DNA of 64,000 nucleotides from Paenibacillus sp. BIC5C1 (GCF_032399705.1 NZ_CP135922.1:2666001-2730000), one strand, 5' to 3'. Positions 15,460-24,988 are shown, counted from the stretch's first letter. Translations and numbers: made by a program. The notes: generated from the letters alone by a model not told the origin.

Positions 15460-17454
15460 TTATTGTATCTCCAAGATCTCGATATCATAGGGGCCAAGTT
15501 CCAAATGAGTGCCTTTAATATTTCCGTCCAGTGCACTCTTATATGAGGATTGTAACGGAATGGAGACAGATTCAGGACTTAAGTTCAGGATAAAACGAAA
15601 CGTTCCATTCGGTCCTGAGCGGGTTGTCACCTGGACACCGTCTGGCAGGGATTGAATCCCGGTCAGGCCGCATTGTTCAGCGATGGTTCGCAATAACTGG
15701 CTCAGATAAGCTTCATCCGGTTGGGTCGCCACATAATAGACAGTACCTTTACCCCAGTTGTTTTGGGTGACAGCCGCACTTTCGGCATAAAATTGATCCG
15801 CATAAACCGCAATCGGCTGTGCCGTGTCCAGCTCCAACACATCAGCCCATAGTGAGGCAGCATATGTGTTGCCCTTTTCATCCCGAATCTGAATTTGGTC
15901 ATCACCGACGGGATCATATTCGGTTACACGTACGCCAGAGCAAGCAGATAACATACCTGGAAGTGGCGCCATGACACAGACGTTGTTATCGTTTTTGACA
16001 CCGGTCCGATGCGTTAAGACCAATATGCCACCATCCGCTGCAAAAGCTTGCAGGCGTTCCGCGGTGTTCTCGTCCAGCAGATACAAGTGCGGAGCGATGA
16101 TGATTTTGTAGCCATCGAGCGCTTCCGAGGAATGGATAACATCTGTACTGATTCCCCATTTGGTCAGGGCACGATGCCATACTTTTATATTTTCGTAGTA
16201 CTCCAGTCCTTTCGCCTGTGGCTGAATTCGTAGAGCGTTTAGCTGATCGTGTGAATGCAGGATGGCGACTTCGTTCTGCAATGTAGAGCCTTGCAGGCGT
16301 TCACTCAGGCGGTTCACTTCGGTACACAGTTGCTGAAACTCCTTGAACCGTCGCCCTGGAACATTGCTGTGATCAATCAGTCCATGCCAGAACTGTTCTG
16401 CTCCTATAGTGGCACTGCGCCAGCGGAAATGCACGACAGCATCCGCTCCACGGGCAATAGTCTGCCATGAGTAAGCACGCAAGAAGCCGGGCTGGGGTGT
16501 ACGCCACATTGGAAACCAGCAACCCGGAGGTCCGCTAAGCTGCTCCATAATCCAGAAATTGCGGCGTTTGATGCCTCGTGTCAGATCTAATGACAAAGCG
16601 CCACTATAAGGTGCGGTGTCCGTTTTGTTAGGTGAAGGGTTGGGATAGTAATCAAAAGAAGCGAAATCCAGATCCTGACCGATTTTATATTGATCTGCCT
16701 TTTGCGGATAACTGTGAAAATTATGAGTGACAAAATGATCGGGACAGTTATGCCGAATGATCTCGATTTGGATGCTTTGAAAAGCCACAATGGAATCCGA
16801 CTGAAAACGGGAATAGTCCAGCAGGAACGAAGGATTCTGAAATGGAGAGCCGCCATAGGGTGGCGTCACCTGTTCCCAATCGCTGTATTCTCCACTCCAG
16901 ACAACAGTACCCCAAGCCTGGTTGAGCTGCCCTAGTGTAATGTAACGGGCACGAACCCACTCGCGAAAAGCCTCTGAACAAGCATTACACTGGCAATCCG
17001 TGAAACTGAATTCATTATCAGTCTGCCATCCAATCACAGCCGGATGTCCTGCATATCGCTCGCTGAGCTTCTGAACAATTCGTGCACTGTACGTTCGCAT
17101 GCTCGGACTGTTATAACATCGGTGGCCGCGGACTCCTTCATGGTATAACTGTCCACTTGCCAAGACTGGCAGAATATCAGGACACTTTTCAGTGAGCCAG
17201 CGTGGTGGTGTCATCGTTGGTGTACCGATCACCACCTGAAGCCCATTGCGATGAAGGATATCGAGCGCCTGATCAAGCCATGTCCAATCGAATTGTCCAT
17301 CGGCAGGCTCCATTCGGCTCCAGGCAAATTCACCCACTCGTACAATACGTACACCACTATCGGCCATTAATCGGGCATCCTGCTCCCACAGATTAGGGTC
17401 CCATTGTTCAGGATAATAATCAACACCCATTTGAATAGGTCGGTTTTGGTTCAT
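15460..17454 (-). CDS. GH42 beta-galactosidase
   Basis: 664 residues. The TIM barrel has acid/base Glu148 (TDNEFSF) and nucleophile Glu304 (WIMEQLSG). The zinc-type cysteines of GH42 are present (Cys113 and Cys154/156/159 in CQCNACS). A beta-galactosidase trimerisation domain follows from about 395, and a small C-terminal beta domain ends at EILEIQ. There is no signal, so it is intracellular and cleaves terminal beta-galactosides such as galactan oligosaccharides or lactose. Start 17454 has AAAGGAGAG upstream; the frame extends 32 residues further without a ribosome site. It is divergent from an AraC regulator, its probable activator. No transporter is adjacent. Confidence 0.92.
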   Translation of the reverse strand: MNQNRPIQMGVDYYPEQWDPNLWEQDARLMADSGVRIVRVGEFAWSRMEPADGQFDWTWLDQALDILHRNGLQVVIGTPTMTPPRWLTEKCPDILPVLASGQLYHEGVRGHRCYNSPSMRTYSARIVQKLSERYAGHPAVIGWQTDNEFSFTDCQCNACSEAFREWVRARYITLGQLNQAWGTVVWSGEYSDWEQVTPPYGGSPFQNPSFLLDYSRFQSDSIVAFQSIQIEIIRHNCPDHFVTHNFHSYPQKADQYKIGQDLDFASFDYYPNPSPNKTDTAPYSGALSLDLTRGIKRRNFWIMEQLSGPPGCWFPMWRTPQPGFLRAYSWQTIARGADAVVHFRWRSATIGAEQFWHGLIDHSNVPGRRFKEFQQLCTEVNRLSERLQGSTLQNEVAILHSHDQLNALRIQPQAKGLEYYENIKVWHRALTKWGISTDVIHSSEALDGYKIIIAPHLYLLDENTAERLQAFAADGGILVLTHRTGVKNDNNVCVMAPLPGMLSACSGVRVTEYDPVGDDQIQIRDEKGNTYAASLWADVLELDTAQPIAVYADQFYAESAAVTQNNWGKGTVYYVATQPDEAYLSQLLRTIAEQCGLTGIQSLPDGVQVTTRSGPNGTFRFILNLSPESVSIPLQSSYKSALDGNIKGTHLELGPYDIEILEIQ

Positions 17455-17646
17455 GTATGTTACTCTCCTTTGGTCTGGAACAAAATGATTTTCATGCACG
17501 CTCAAGCCAGTGCTTAATGACTCCACTATCATCATCTTGTGGATGAGCATCGAGTCTATTTCATTTTATAATGGATAATGATAGGGGAATATAATAACAT
17601 GTTGCCATAGGGTATCAGGATCTTGCTATTTTTGGAGGAAGAACAC

Positions 17647-18486
17647 ATGCGAAACCATTGGTTTATGCCGGAGCCCGGGTATGCAGGGTATACATGTTAT
17701 CCGGTAGCCTACGGAAGATATCTCGATCCAGAGCACAGGGAATATCGTCCAAACGGAATACGGGAGTATAATTTGCATCTGGTTTTTAACGGACAGGGTG
17801 AAGTGAGAACCGAGCAGGGCAACGTCCGATTAACGGCTGGACAAGGTTTTCTATATGCGCCAGGACAAGCACAGCAGTATTATTCCGACCCATCTGATCC
17901 ATGGGATATCAGATGGATTCATCTGCAAGCCCACGATCTGAAGCGGCTGCTGGGCTTGCGGAATCCGGATAAAGTGTGGCTCTTTTCATTCTCTGGAGAG
18001 GACCGTTTCGAGGAGCTGCATGAACAATTATGCCAGCTCGGTGAAGGTTATGAGAGTGTACATGAACCGAAGTTGTCGGCGGTACTGTATGAGTTGCTAG
18101 TTGAACTGGCACGGAATTCGGAGTCAATTGAAGGGACGTCATTACTGAACCATCAGGATACAATCCGCTCAACAGCCGATTATATTCGTCGTCACTGCAC
18201 ACAACCGCTAAGTCTTGCTGAAATGGCGGATACAGCAGGGTACAGCGTGTATTATTTTAATCGCATGTTCAAAAGTATCATGGGTGTTCCGCCCGGCAGG
18301 TATCTGCTGGACTGCCGCATTCTGGTCGCGAAGAGAATGCTCGTAGACTCGGAACTATCCGTAAAACAAATTGCTTCTCAGTGCGGATTTACACACAGCA
18401 GTTATTTTATTCGCATGTTTCGAACGAATATCGGGATGACCCCGCAGCAATTCAGGCTTCTCTATAGCTCAGGCAGTGGGAAATAG
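17647..18486 (+). CDS. AraC family regulator, probably of the GH42 gene
   Basis: 279 residues: an N-terminal cupin (about 10-100; LVFNGQGEVRTEQGNVRLTAGQGFLYAPGQAQQYYSD, the sugar-binding pattern) and a C-terminal double HTH (SLAEMADTAGYSVYYFNRMFKS and SVKQIASQCGFTHSSYFIRMFR). ATG 17647 has GGAGGAAG 5 bases upstream. It is transcribed divergently from the beta-galactosidase with 192 bp between the starts, the usual layout for an activator of that gene. The inducer is inferred to be a galactoside. Confidence 0.88.
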   Translation: MRNHWFMPEPGYAGYTCYPVAYGRYLDPEHREYRPNGIREYNLHLVFNGQGEVRTEQGNVRLTAGQGFLYAPGQAQQYYSDPSDPWDIRWIHLQAHDLKRLLGLRNPDKVWLFSFSGEDRFEELHEQLCQLGEGYESVHEPKLSAVLYELLVELARNSESIEGTSLLNHQDTIRSTADYIRRHCTQPLSLAEMADTAGYSVYYFNRMFKSIMGVPPGRYLLDCRILVAKRMLVDSELSVKQIASQCGFTHSSYFIRMFRTNIGMTPQQFRLLYSSGSGK

Positions 18487-18596
18487 GAAGATTTCACACG
18501 GTTACTGATGCTTTCTATACAAGCATGCATAATTTCCCTGCAATAACAAACAATACAATCAAATTCAATTCAAGCAGGGAAAGGAAGTGCCTGAGC

Positions 18597-19274
18597 ATGT
18601 GTAACCGTTTTTCATTGGCAGCCGATTTGGATGAGGTCAGGGATCATTTTAAGATTGAACGGGTGATGTATTATTACAAAAACCGTTACAATATCAGCCC
18701 AACCCAGCATACACCGATTATTTTGCATCAGGATGGTGAGCGGGTATTGGACGAATTCCGATGGGGATTCATTCCGTTCTGGGGACGCGATGCAGTCAAC
18801 GCCAACCTTATGACGGTACATGAGAATCCAGCCTATTACAAGCTGGTAGAGACGAAGCGTTGTGTTATCCCATGCAATGGTTTGTATTACTGGCGTCAGG
18901 AAGGCAAGAAAAGCTATGCAGTGCGAGTGGTTATGCCGGATCGCGGATTGTTTGGTATTGCCGGATTATACGAGGTCTGGAAAGATACCCGCAAACAGCC
19001 ACTGCGTACCTGTACGATGCTGATGGCGGGGGCGAACATGGTTACACGGGAGTTTGGCAGCAAAATGCCGGCGATTTTGTCGGAAGAAGAGATTAATACC
19101 TGGCTGGATCCAGCGAACACACGCGTGACACAGCTGCTGCCGTTGTTGAAATCCTACAACAGTACAGAGATGAATCTGTATCCAGTTACTCCGATGGTAG
19201 CCAATGATGAGCATGACTGCTATGAATGCGTGGAAGAAATGGACCAGAAGCTGGCATATGTACGCAGTTTCTAA
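18597..19274 (+). CDS. SRAP (YedK/HMCES) family protein with altered active site
   Basis: 225 residues. SRAP proteins use Cys2, exposed after Met removal, to crosslink abasic sites in single-stranded DNA. Here MCNRFSLA supplies Cys2 and YNISP, RWGFIPFW, VNAN, KRCVIP and LYEVW follow the family order. Compared with remembered YedK and YoqW sequences, the catalytic Glu in FYEW/WFEW is Tyr in LYYW, the Arg of NAR is Asn in NAN, and the His of HDRMP is Gly in GSKMP. The Cys and the first Asn remain. So it may bind DNA or form crosslinks without the normal release step. AAAGGAAG precedes the ATG. Confidence 0.85.
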   Translation: MCNRFSLAADLDEVRDHFKIERVMYYYKNRYNISPTQHTPIILHQDGERVLDEFRWGFIPFWGRDAVNANLMTVHENPAYYKLVETKRCVIPCNGLYYWRQEGKKSYAVRVVMPDRGLFGIAGLYEVWKDTRKQPLRTCTMLMAGANMVTREFGSKMPAILSEEEINTWLDPANTRVTQLLPLLKSYNSTEMNLYPVTPMVANDEHDCYECVEEMDQKLAYVRSF

Positions 19275-19294
19275 GCTAAGCAACCAGTTTTATG

Positions 19295-19326
19295 AGGCGG
19301 AGAGTCGTAGGACACTCCGCCTTTTT
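19295..19326 (+). terminator. Terminator of the SRAP gene
   Basis: AGGCGGAG and CTCCGCCT form the stem, then TTTTT. Confidence 0.85.
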
Positions 19327-19525
19327 GGATTGAGACCGAAAAAACAAGTGTAATGGACAAAAGGCGGAAAGTGAATGGAGCATCGAGCCTTTAAGCATGG
19401 CATGGATAGGGGTGAAAAATGAAAAGTTGCAATGTGAGTGAAACGTAACTATAATCATTACAGTAAGTAAACGCATATATTCATATATCTATTAAAAGAG
19501 ATATTTAAACAGGAGGGAACCACGA

Positions 19526-20656
19526 ATGAATCCAAAGTATAGCCCAATGTTTGAACAAGTTTCATTGCCAAGCGGAATTACGCTGAAAAACCGGATCGTG
19601 CTCGCTCCAATGACTCATATGTCCTCGAATCCAGATGGTACTGTCTCAGACGCTGAACTTGCTTATTATGCACGTCGTACCGGCGGTGCGGGTATGTCTG
19701 TTACAGCAGTAACTCATGTAACTCCGAATGGAATTGGTTTTCCGGCTCAATTTGGCAGTTATGACGATAGCTTTATTCCCGGTCTGAAACGTCTGGCCGA
19801 TACGATTAAGCAGCAAGGTTCCAAAGCCGTACTGCAAATTTTCCATGCAGGTCGTCTGACACCAGAACAAGCGGTACCAGCGGGTCAAGTCGCTGCGCCA
19901 AGCGCTGTTGCCAGTGAGCGTCCGGGATCTCCTGTACCAAGAGAGTTGTCTGATGACGAAATTACGTCCATCATCAAGGACTTTGGGGAAGCAACCCGTC
20001 GTGCCATTGAAGCTGGCTTCGACGGTGTTGAGATTCATGGTGCAAACGGTTATCTGATTCAACAGTTCTTCTCTCCGCATTCCAACCGACGTGAGGATCG
20101 TTGGGGTGGAAGCATCGAGAAACGTCTCACATTCCCACTGGCTGTAGTGGATGAAGTCCGGAAGGCTGTAGCTACACATACGAAAATGCCGTTTATCGTT
20201 GGATACCGTTTCTCACCAGAAGAGCCGGAAACACCGGGATTGACCATGGAAGAGACATATGCACTGGTGGATGCGCTGAAAGATAAAAATCTGGATTACC
20301 TGCATGTATCCCTCAATGATTTCTGGTCCAAACCAAGACGAGGTGAAGCAGATACTCGCTCCAGAATTGAATTCATCCTTGACCGCGTGAATGGTAAACT
20401 GCCTGTGATTGGCGTAGGTGCCATCCATACCGCAGACGAGGCAGCCGAAGCTCTTCAAAGTGGTGTGCCACTGCTTGCGCTTGGCCGTGAGCTGATTATC
20501 GAACCTGATTGGGTTGAGAAAATCGAAAGCGGACGTGAGGAAGATATCGAGACGATTCTCACCAAATCGGATCAAGAACGTCTGGTTATCCCTGACGGTC
20601 TGTGGAATGCAATCATTCACACACCGGGCTGGTTCCCTATGGCTGACGATAAATAA
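19526..20656 (+). CDS. NADH:flavin oxidoreductase / Old Yellow Enzyme family
   Basis: 376 residues, FMN TIM barrel. It starts SLPSGITLKNRIVLAPMTHMSS (FMN site); the H-G-A-N-GYLIQQFFSP-SNRREDRWGG block near 175-195 holds the substrate His/Asn pair and the R-x-D-x-WGG signature. PVIGVGAI near 290 and ALGRELI near 320 bind the FMN phosphate. Family members reduce activated C=C bonds or N-containing electrophiles with NAD(P)H. A good AGGAGGG site precedes the ATG. Upstream bases at about 19446-19473 hold GTAACTA and TTACAGTAAGTAAAC words that resemble HxlR/YodB-type stress operators, only weakly supported. It is followed by a strong terminator. Confidence 0.9.
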   Translation: MNPKYSPMFEQVSLPSGITLKNRIVLAPMTHMSSNPDGTVSDAELAYYARRTGGAGMSVTAVTHVTPNGIGFPAQFGSYDDSFIPGLKRLADTIKQQGSKAVLQIFHAGRLTPEQAVPAGQVAAPSAVASERPGSPVPRELSDDEITSIIKDFGEATRRAIEAGFDGVEIHGANGYLIQQFFSPHSNRREDRWGGSIEKRLTFPLAVVDEVRKAVATHTKMPFIVGYRFSPEEPETPGLTMEETYALVDALKDKNLDYLHVSLNDFWSKPRRGEADTRSRIEFILDRVNGKLPVIGVGAIHTADEAAEALQSGVPLLALGRELIIEPDWVEKIESGREEDIETILTKSDQERLVIPDGLWNAIIHTPGWFPMADDK

Positions 20657-20676
20657 GACACAATTTCATTCGAAAT

Positions 20677-20703
20677 GGAGGGAGCGTAAGCTCCCTCTTT
20701 TTT
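20677..20703 (+). terminator. Terminator of the Old Yellow Enzyme gene
   Basis: GGAGGGAGC pairs with GCTCCCTC over a GTAA loop, then TTTTTT. Confidence 0.9.
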
Positions 20704-20806
20704 GCACCCTCTGCGCTCTCGATGAAATTCTCCTTCCGGAGGCACTGTGGTATGATGGGATGAACAGGATTCATCTTGGATAATCAACAGTTTGGAGTGA
20801 ATGAAG

Positions 20807-21574
20807 ATGCTCGTGGCTGAACGTTATGAGAAAATTGTGGAATGGGTAGATGCGCAGGGAAGCATGCGCGTAACCGAGCTTAGTGAGCGCTGCGGTGTGA
20901 CGGAAGAGACGATCCGTCGTGATCTGGACAAGCTGGAGCAAGCGGGAAGGCTCAGACGTTCCCATGGCGGGGCTGTCAGCGTAAAATATAAAGAAGAGGG
21001 GCAGTCGGAAATCCCTTATCCGGAGCGGGCTGTAACTCATGCGGAAGAGAAACGCAGAATTGCGGACGAAGCGGTGAAAATGGTAGAGCCTGGTGACCGG
21101 ATAGCGCTGGATGCCAGTACAACGGCGTGGTATATGGCGGCAGGACTGCCAAACATACCACTCACCGTGTTGACCAACTCCATTAAGGTCGCAGCGGAGT
21201 TAAGTAACAAGGAACAGATCCGTGTAATTGCGACAGGTGGGCAGCTTGCTTCGAAGTCCCTATCGTTTGTAGGGCCGCTAGCTGAACGGTCGCTTGATGC
21301 TTATCATGTGGATAAAGTTTTCTTATCCTGCAAAGGAGTACATCTGACCAAGGGCATCAGTGAGTCGAATGAATTGCAGGCGCTGGTGAAACAGAAGATG
21401 ATCAGCATAGCGGATGAAGTTATATTGCTGGCGGATTCGAGCAAGTTTGGTGTGCAGGCTTTTACAAGAGTGGCGGAACTCAGCAGTGTGGCAAAAGTAA
21501 TAACTGATCTAGGCTTAGCTGAAGAACAGGTTAGTGTACTGAATGAACAGTCCATAACATGTGTCCGTGTCTAA
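20807..21574 (+). CDS. DeoR family regulator (paralogue of the rhaB-linked one)
   Basis: 255 residues from ATG 20807; GGAG is 9 bases upstream (an ATG at 20801 is too close). The N-terminal winged HTH reads GSMRVTELSERCGVTEETIRRDLDKLEQAGRLRRSHGGAV; the DeoR-C sensor domain (from about 75) has the phosphosugar-isomerase-like fold with LDASTT and GPLAERSLDAYHVDKVFLS. By eye it is about two-thirds identical to the regulator at 32043, an internal paralogue pair. It is co-transcribed with the OsmC gene (19-base gap). No sugar gene adjoins, so its target is unclear; the neighbouring Old Yellow Enzyme is separated by a terminator. Confidence 0.9.
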   Translation: MLVAERYEKIVEWVDAQGSMRVTELSERCGVTEETIRRDLDKLEQAGRLRRSHGGAVSVKYKEEGQSEIPYPERAVTHAEEKRRIADEAVKMVEPGDRIALDASTTAWYMAAGLPNIPLTVLTNSIKVAAELSNKEQIRVIATGGQLASKSLSFVGPLAERSLDAYHVDKVFLSCKGVHLTKGISESNELQALVKQKMISIADEVILLADSSKFGVQAFTRVAELSSVAKVITDLGLAEEQVSVLNEQSITCVRV

Positions 21575-21593
21575 TTAGAAAGGAGTGAATATA

Positions 21594-22052
21594 ATGAAAC
21601 ATCCTTTTCATTTGAAAGCTACTTGGAATGGTGGACGTAACAGCGAAGGGCATATTGATGCAGGCGGGTTAAAAACAGTCATTTCGATTCCGCAGGAGAT
21701 GGGTGGCCCGGGTACTGGAACCAATCCGGATGAAATGCTGCTGGGTGCAGCATCTACCTGTTATCTGATTACGCTGGCAGCAATGCTGGAGCGATCGGAT
21801 ATTACGCCGGATGCGCTGACGCTGGAGTCGGAAGCGACGGTGGATGTTACCAATAACGTATTTACGTACGAACGGATCATACACAGACCTCGCATTGTAC
21901 TCAAAGCGAATGCATCTGGTGCTGATATTACGAAGGCAGAGCGCCTGGCACATAAAGCAGAAGAGTCCTGCATGATCTCCAGAGCGGTAGCAGGAAACGT
22001 CGCCATCGAGACACATCCAGTGATTATAACAGCAGACGTTAACGCGGTATGA
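21594..22052 (+). CDS. OsmC family peroxiredoxin-like protein
   Basis: 152 residues. The OsmC/Ohr fold reduces organic hydroperoxides with two cysteines: here one lies in AASTCYLITLAAMLE (about residue 60) and one in AEESCMISRAV (about 126), both at the family positions. The form with STCYLITLAAMLERS is the SACP/YhfA-like OsmC subgroup. GAAAGGAG at 21577-21584 gives 9 bases to ATG 21594; the GTG at 21585 is too close. It follows the DeoR gene in one operon, suggesting control by metabolite or stress sensing, which is inference. Confidence 0.88.
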   Translation: MKHPFHLKATWNGGRNSEGHIDAGGLKTVISIPQEMGGPGTGTNPDEMLLGAASTCYLITLAAMLERSDITPDALTLESEATVDVTNNVFTYERIIHRPRIVLKANASGADITKAERLAHKAEESCMISRAVAGNVAIETHPVIITADVNAV

Positions 22053-22110
22053 TATACTGAAGAATAGGCGGTTTGAGCCGTCATTTGTGTAAGATAAGGG
22101 GAAGTTCGGT

Positions 22111-22701
22111 ATGAACCTACGGAAAAGCAAAAACTCACGTTTTGCACGTTTAACACGTGCTTTGAAGCTAAATTTTCTCAAATTGTTACGTGCTCCCGGC
22201 GGGGCACATAAAGTATCTACCGGATTTGCTTTGGGTTTTGGGTTGGAACTGATTGTTATTTCCACAGCATCACTGGTATATCTCGTGTTCTATCCGATTG
22301 TACGTTTGTCCGGTGGCTCACTGCCAGCGGCTATTGTGGGTAACGTGGTCGGCAAGCTAACGTTCCTGCCCATCATATTGATGCCACTTGCCAAGCAAAT
22401 TGGTTCCTGGATATTGCCGGCGCACAGCATGGGGCAAGGGCTTGTTCATGAGAGTGCCTTTATGGAGCTGTTTCGTGGCAACTGGTCCGCGCTAAGTGAA
22501 CTTTTGCTGGGTGGTCTGGATATTTTGGCAGGCATGTCCGTCTTTGGAGTCATCCTGGGTGTGATTTCTTACTTTGTCGTCAAGTTCTTCTATGTCAGAG
22601 CACTCAACCGTCGCTTTGAACGCCGATTGGAGAAACGCAAGCAGGCAGCGATGTCTCCAACTTCGGCTTCCGTGCTGATCAGGAAGACATCACAATCATA
22701 A
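22111..22701 (+). CDS. DUF2062 membrane protein
   Basis: 196 residues with the DUF2062 pattern: RLTRALKLNFLKLLRAPGGAHKVSTGFALGFGLEL, then two or three hydrophobic segments and the IVGNVVGKLTFLPIILMPL core. A basic C-terminal tail follows (RRFERRLEKRKQAAM). The family is uncharacterised, small and integral to the membrane. AAGGGGAAG is the ribosome site. Its last 23 bases overlap the 3' end of the convergent AEC transporter gene, so the two transcripts can pair; no terminator is seen in the overlap. Confidence 0.85.
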   Translation: MNLRKSKNSRFARLTRALKLNFLKLLRAPGGAHKVSTGFALGFGLELIVISTASLVYLVFYPIVRLSGGSLPAAIVGNVVGKLTFLPIILMPLAKQIGSWILPAHSMGQGLVHESAFMELFRGNWSALSELLLGGLDILAGMSVFGVILGVISYFVVKFFYVRALNRRFERRLEKRKQAAMSPTSASVLIRKTSQS

Positions 22702-23608
22702 TTGGCAGAATGACCATGGAAGCAGCGGTTGTCCATAGAATACAGCGGGAAACAAACTGCGGAGAGGCATTGAATTGCTCGGCTAAAATGACTGCGTTCA
22801 CTGCGGTTGGCATGGACGCCAAGATCAGCAGCACACTGAATAACGTTCCTTCTATCTGAAGTGCGGTTAGGATCAGATACGAGAGTACTGGTGCTGCGGC
22901 AAGCCGTACTACAAGTCCAGTCCAGAACGCTTTGCGAACGTTAGGTTTCCAAGGTTCGACCGAACCACGTGGTCTGAGCATCTGTGCACCGAGAATGGCC
23001 AGTACGACAGGGGAGTAACCGGCTGCGAGCATGGAGATACCTCCATCCAGTGCCACTGGCAAGCTCAGATTGGATGCACGCAGGATGATAGCTATCGCAG
23101 CAGCATAGATGGAAGGCATACGGAAGACGGACAGAATCGCATTTTTGACCGTGAATTCAGATCTGGCAGCGAAAAAGATTCCTACTGTGTTTACAATGAT
23201 CATCTGTCCGATGACATATACCGAAGCTTTATCCAATCCAAGCTGTCCAAAGGCAAGCAACACAAGCGGGAGCCCATAATTCACGCAGTTCGTAAACGTG
23301 GAGACAAGGGTGAGTCCCGCTTTTTCGCTTGCCCCAAGATGGAATACTCGGCTCAGCAGTTCAGCCATTGCCCACAGGGCAATTAGATTGATGATGGAGA
23401 ACCAGAACGTGCCGGTTACGTCTGTCCATGTAATATCGGCATGCAGCAGTGTATCAAAGATAAGCGCAGGGCTCAAAATATAGAGGGAAAAGGTCGACAG
23501 CGGCCGAGTATCCCAATTTTTGAACCGTTTTAACAATATGCCTCCGATCACGGGAAGTGATATGGGCAGAAATACATGATATAACGTAAGCAGAAATGAA
23601 TTAAACAA
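22679..23608 (-). CDS. AEC (auxin efflux carrier) family transporter
   Basis: 309 residues with about ten hydrophobic segments. The family exports or imports small organic acids such as malate or phenylacetyl compounds in bacteria. Diagnostic parts are the N-terminal FLPISLPVIGGILLKR, the central FTNCVNYGLPLVLLAFG (substrate motif) and the C-terminal NAVILAEQFNASPQFVSRCI. The start is TTG with AAAGGA about 10 bases upstream, an acceptable rare start. The 3' end overlaps DUF2062 by 23 bases. Substrate unknown. Confidence 0.88.
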   Translation of the reverse strand: MFNSFLLTLYHVFLPISLPVIGGILLKRFKNWDTRPLSTFSLYILSPALIFDTLLHADITWTDVTGTFWFSIINLIALWAMAELLSRVFHLGASEKAGLTLVSTFTNCVNYGLPLVLLAFGQLGLDKASVYVIGQMIIVNTVGIFFAARSEFTVKNAILSVFRMPSIYAAAIAIILRASNLSLPVALDGGISMLAAGYSPVVLAILGAQMLRPRGSVEPWKPNVRKAFWTGLVVRLAAAPVLSYLILTALQIEGTLFSVLLILASMPTAVNAVILAEQFNASPQFVSRCILWTTAASMVILPIMIVMSS

Positions 23609-23822
23609 CCGAATTCAGTCCTTTCTGGATGAAAAACCTATTTTATCATAGCAGAAGTTGACCTTTGTCGGAATGGATATTGGTGTTGTCTAACGTCATG
23701 ATCGATGTGACTACCACTTCTTTTAATGGATGCGCAGAGGTGGTGGATTGCTATTTTGATATGGCAGATTTATTATAGAAGAGGTGCAACCAGATTACAT
23801 ACACATAGAGGAGGAAACTGTA

Positions 23823-24905
23823 ATGAGTGAATCAAAACGCTTGCTCGTATTGGTCGGCTCTTATGCCGAAGCGGAAAATGAGGGCATTTACGCATATGAA
23901 TTGAATGAGGATACAGGTAACCTCTCCAAGCTTGATGGCATCTCCGGCGTGAAAAATCCAACGTTTGTAAACGTGGATGCTGAAGGTAACAAACTGTATG
24001 CGATCGGTGAGACGGCGTCTGCCGAAGGCAATAAAATGTCTGAAGCTGTAGCTCTGAGCATTGATCCTTCTACAGGAAAATTATCATTGCTGAATCGTCA
24101 TGACTCCATTTCGGCTCCACCATGTCATATCCAACGTGATCCTTCGGGACGTTACTTGATTCTGTCCAGCTACCACGGTGGTCTGGTGGGTCTGCAAGCC
24201 CTGACGGATAACGGTGAAGTTGGCGTGCTTCTGGATGAGAAGAAACATGAAGGCAAAGGTGCGCATCCTGAGCGTCAGGACAAGCCACACGTCCATTCTG
24301 CATTCTTCAGCCCGGATGGCAAATACATGATGGTACAGGATCTGGGTGCGGACAAAATCGCAATCTACTCCATTGATGCAGACAAGAATGAACTCGTACT
24401 GCACAGTGAAACCAAAACACATCCGGGTGCAGGACCTCGTCACCTGGCATTCCACCCGAATGGTCAATTCGCCTATGTCATTAATGAAGTGGATTCTTCC
24501 ATTACGTCTTACCGTTATGATGCAGCTGCGGGTACATTGACAGAGGTTTCTACCGTGTCCACATTGCCTGACGGCTATGACGGCAGTGAAAACACAACAG
24601 CTGAAATCGCCGTATCCAACGATGGACGTTTCGTATACGGTTCGAACCGCGGGCATGACAGCATCGTGGTATTTGCAGTAGACGCTGAAACAGGACATTT
24701 GAAACTGGTTGAGCATGTATCTGCTGAAGGTGAACACCCACGTCATTTTGCTTTGACGCCGAATGGCAAACTGCTGATTGCAGCTAACCGCGATACCAAC
24801 AATATCGTTTCCTTTACAGTGGATCAGGAGAGCGGACGTCTGAAATACACAGGTCACAGCACAGGTGTATCCAAGCCGGTATGTGTGAAACCTGTTTATC
24901 TGTAA
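23823..24905 (+). CDS. Lactonase family protein (6-phosphogluconolactonase-like beta-propeller)
   Basis: 361 residues, seven-bladed propeller of the YkgB/Pgl type, with repeated D-x-x-G-x-L/Y-V-x-N strands such as SPDGKYMMVQDLGADKIAIYSID and SNDGRFVYGSNRGHDSIVVFAVD. Conserved CHIQRDPSGRYLI and GAGPRHLAFHPNG and HPRHFALTPNGK hold the active-site region. The family hydrolyses sugar lactones in the oxidative pentose phosphate route. ATG 23823 has GAGGAGG. The hxl formaldehyde genes follow 400 bp downstream. In the RuMP cycle dissimilation branch, 6-phosphogluconolactonase oxidises the product, so the placement may be functional. Confidence 0.88.
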   Translation: MSESKRLLVLVGSYAEAENEGIYAYELNEDTGNLSKLDGISGVKNPTFVNVDAEGNKLYAIGETASAEGNKMSEAVALSIDPSTGKLSLLNRHDSISAPPCHIQRDPSGRYLILSSYHGGLVGLQALTDNGEVGVLLDEKKHEGKGAHPERQDKPHVHSAFFSPDGKYMMVQDLGADKIAIYSIDADKNELVLHSETKTHPGAGPRHLAFHPNGQFAYVINEVDSSITSYRYDAAAGTLTEVSTVSTLPDGYDGSENTTAEIAVSNDGRFVYGSNRGHDSIVVFAVDAETGHLKLVEHVSAEGEHPRHFALTPNGKLLIAANRDTNNIVSFTVDQESGRLKYTGHSTGVSKPVCVKPVYL

Positions 24906-24988
24906 ATCCAGGATTTGAAGCATTAACCGAGAGGCTTTGAATTAGTTCCGGGATCAATATGTATAATATTGTTGACCTGAACCTTTGG

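Noticed and set aside
24084..24923. Antisense open frame of 279 codons inside the lactonase gene
   Set aside because: Cys/Phe/His-rich composition typical of a shadow frame; the sense frame is a clear family member.
24937..24967. Promoter between the lactonase stop and its terminator
   Set aside because: TATAAT is present but the only -35-like word is 19 bases away and a terminator follows at once.
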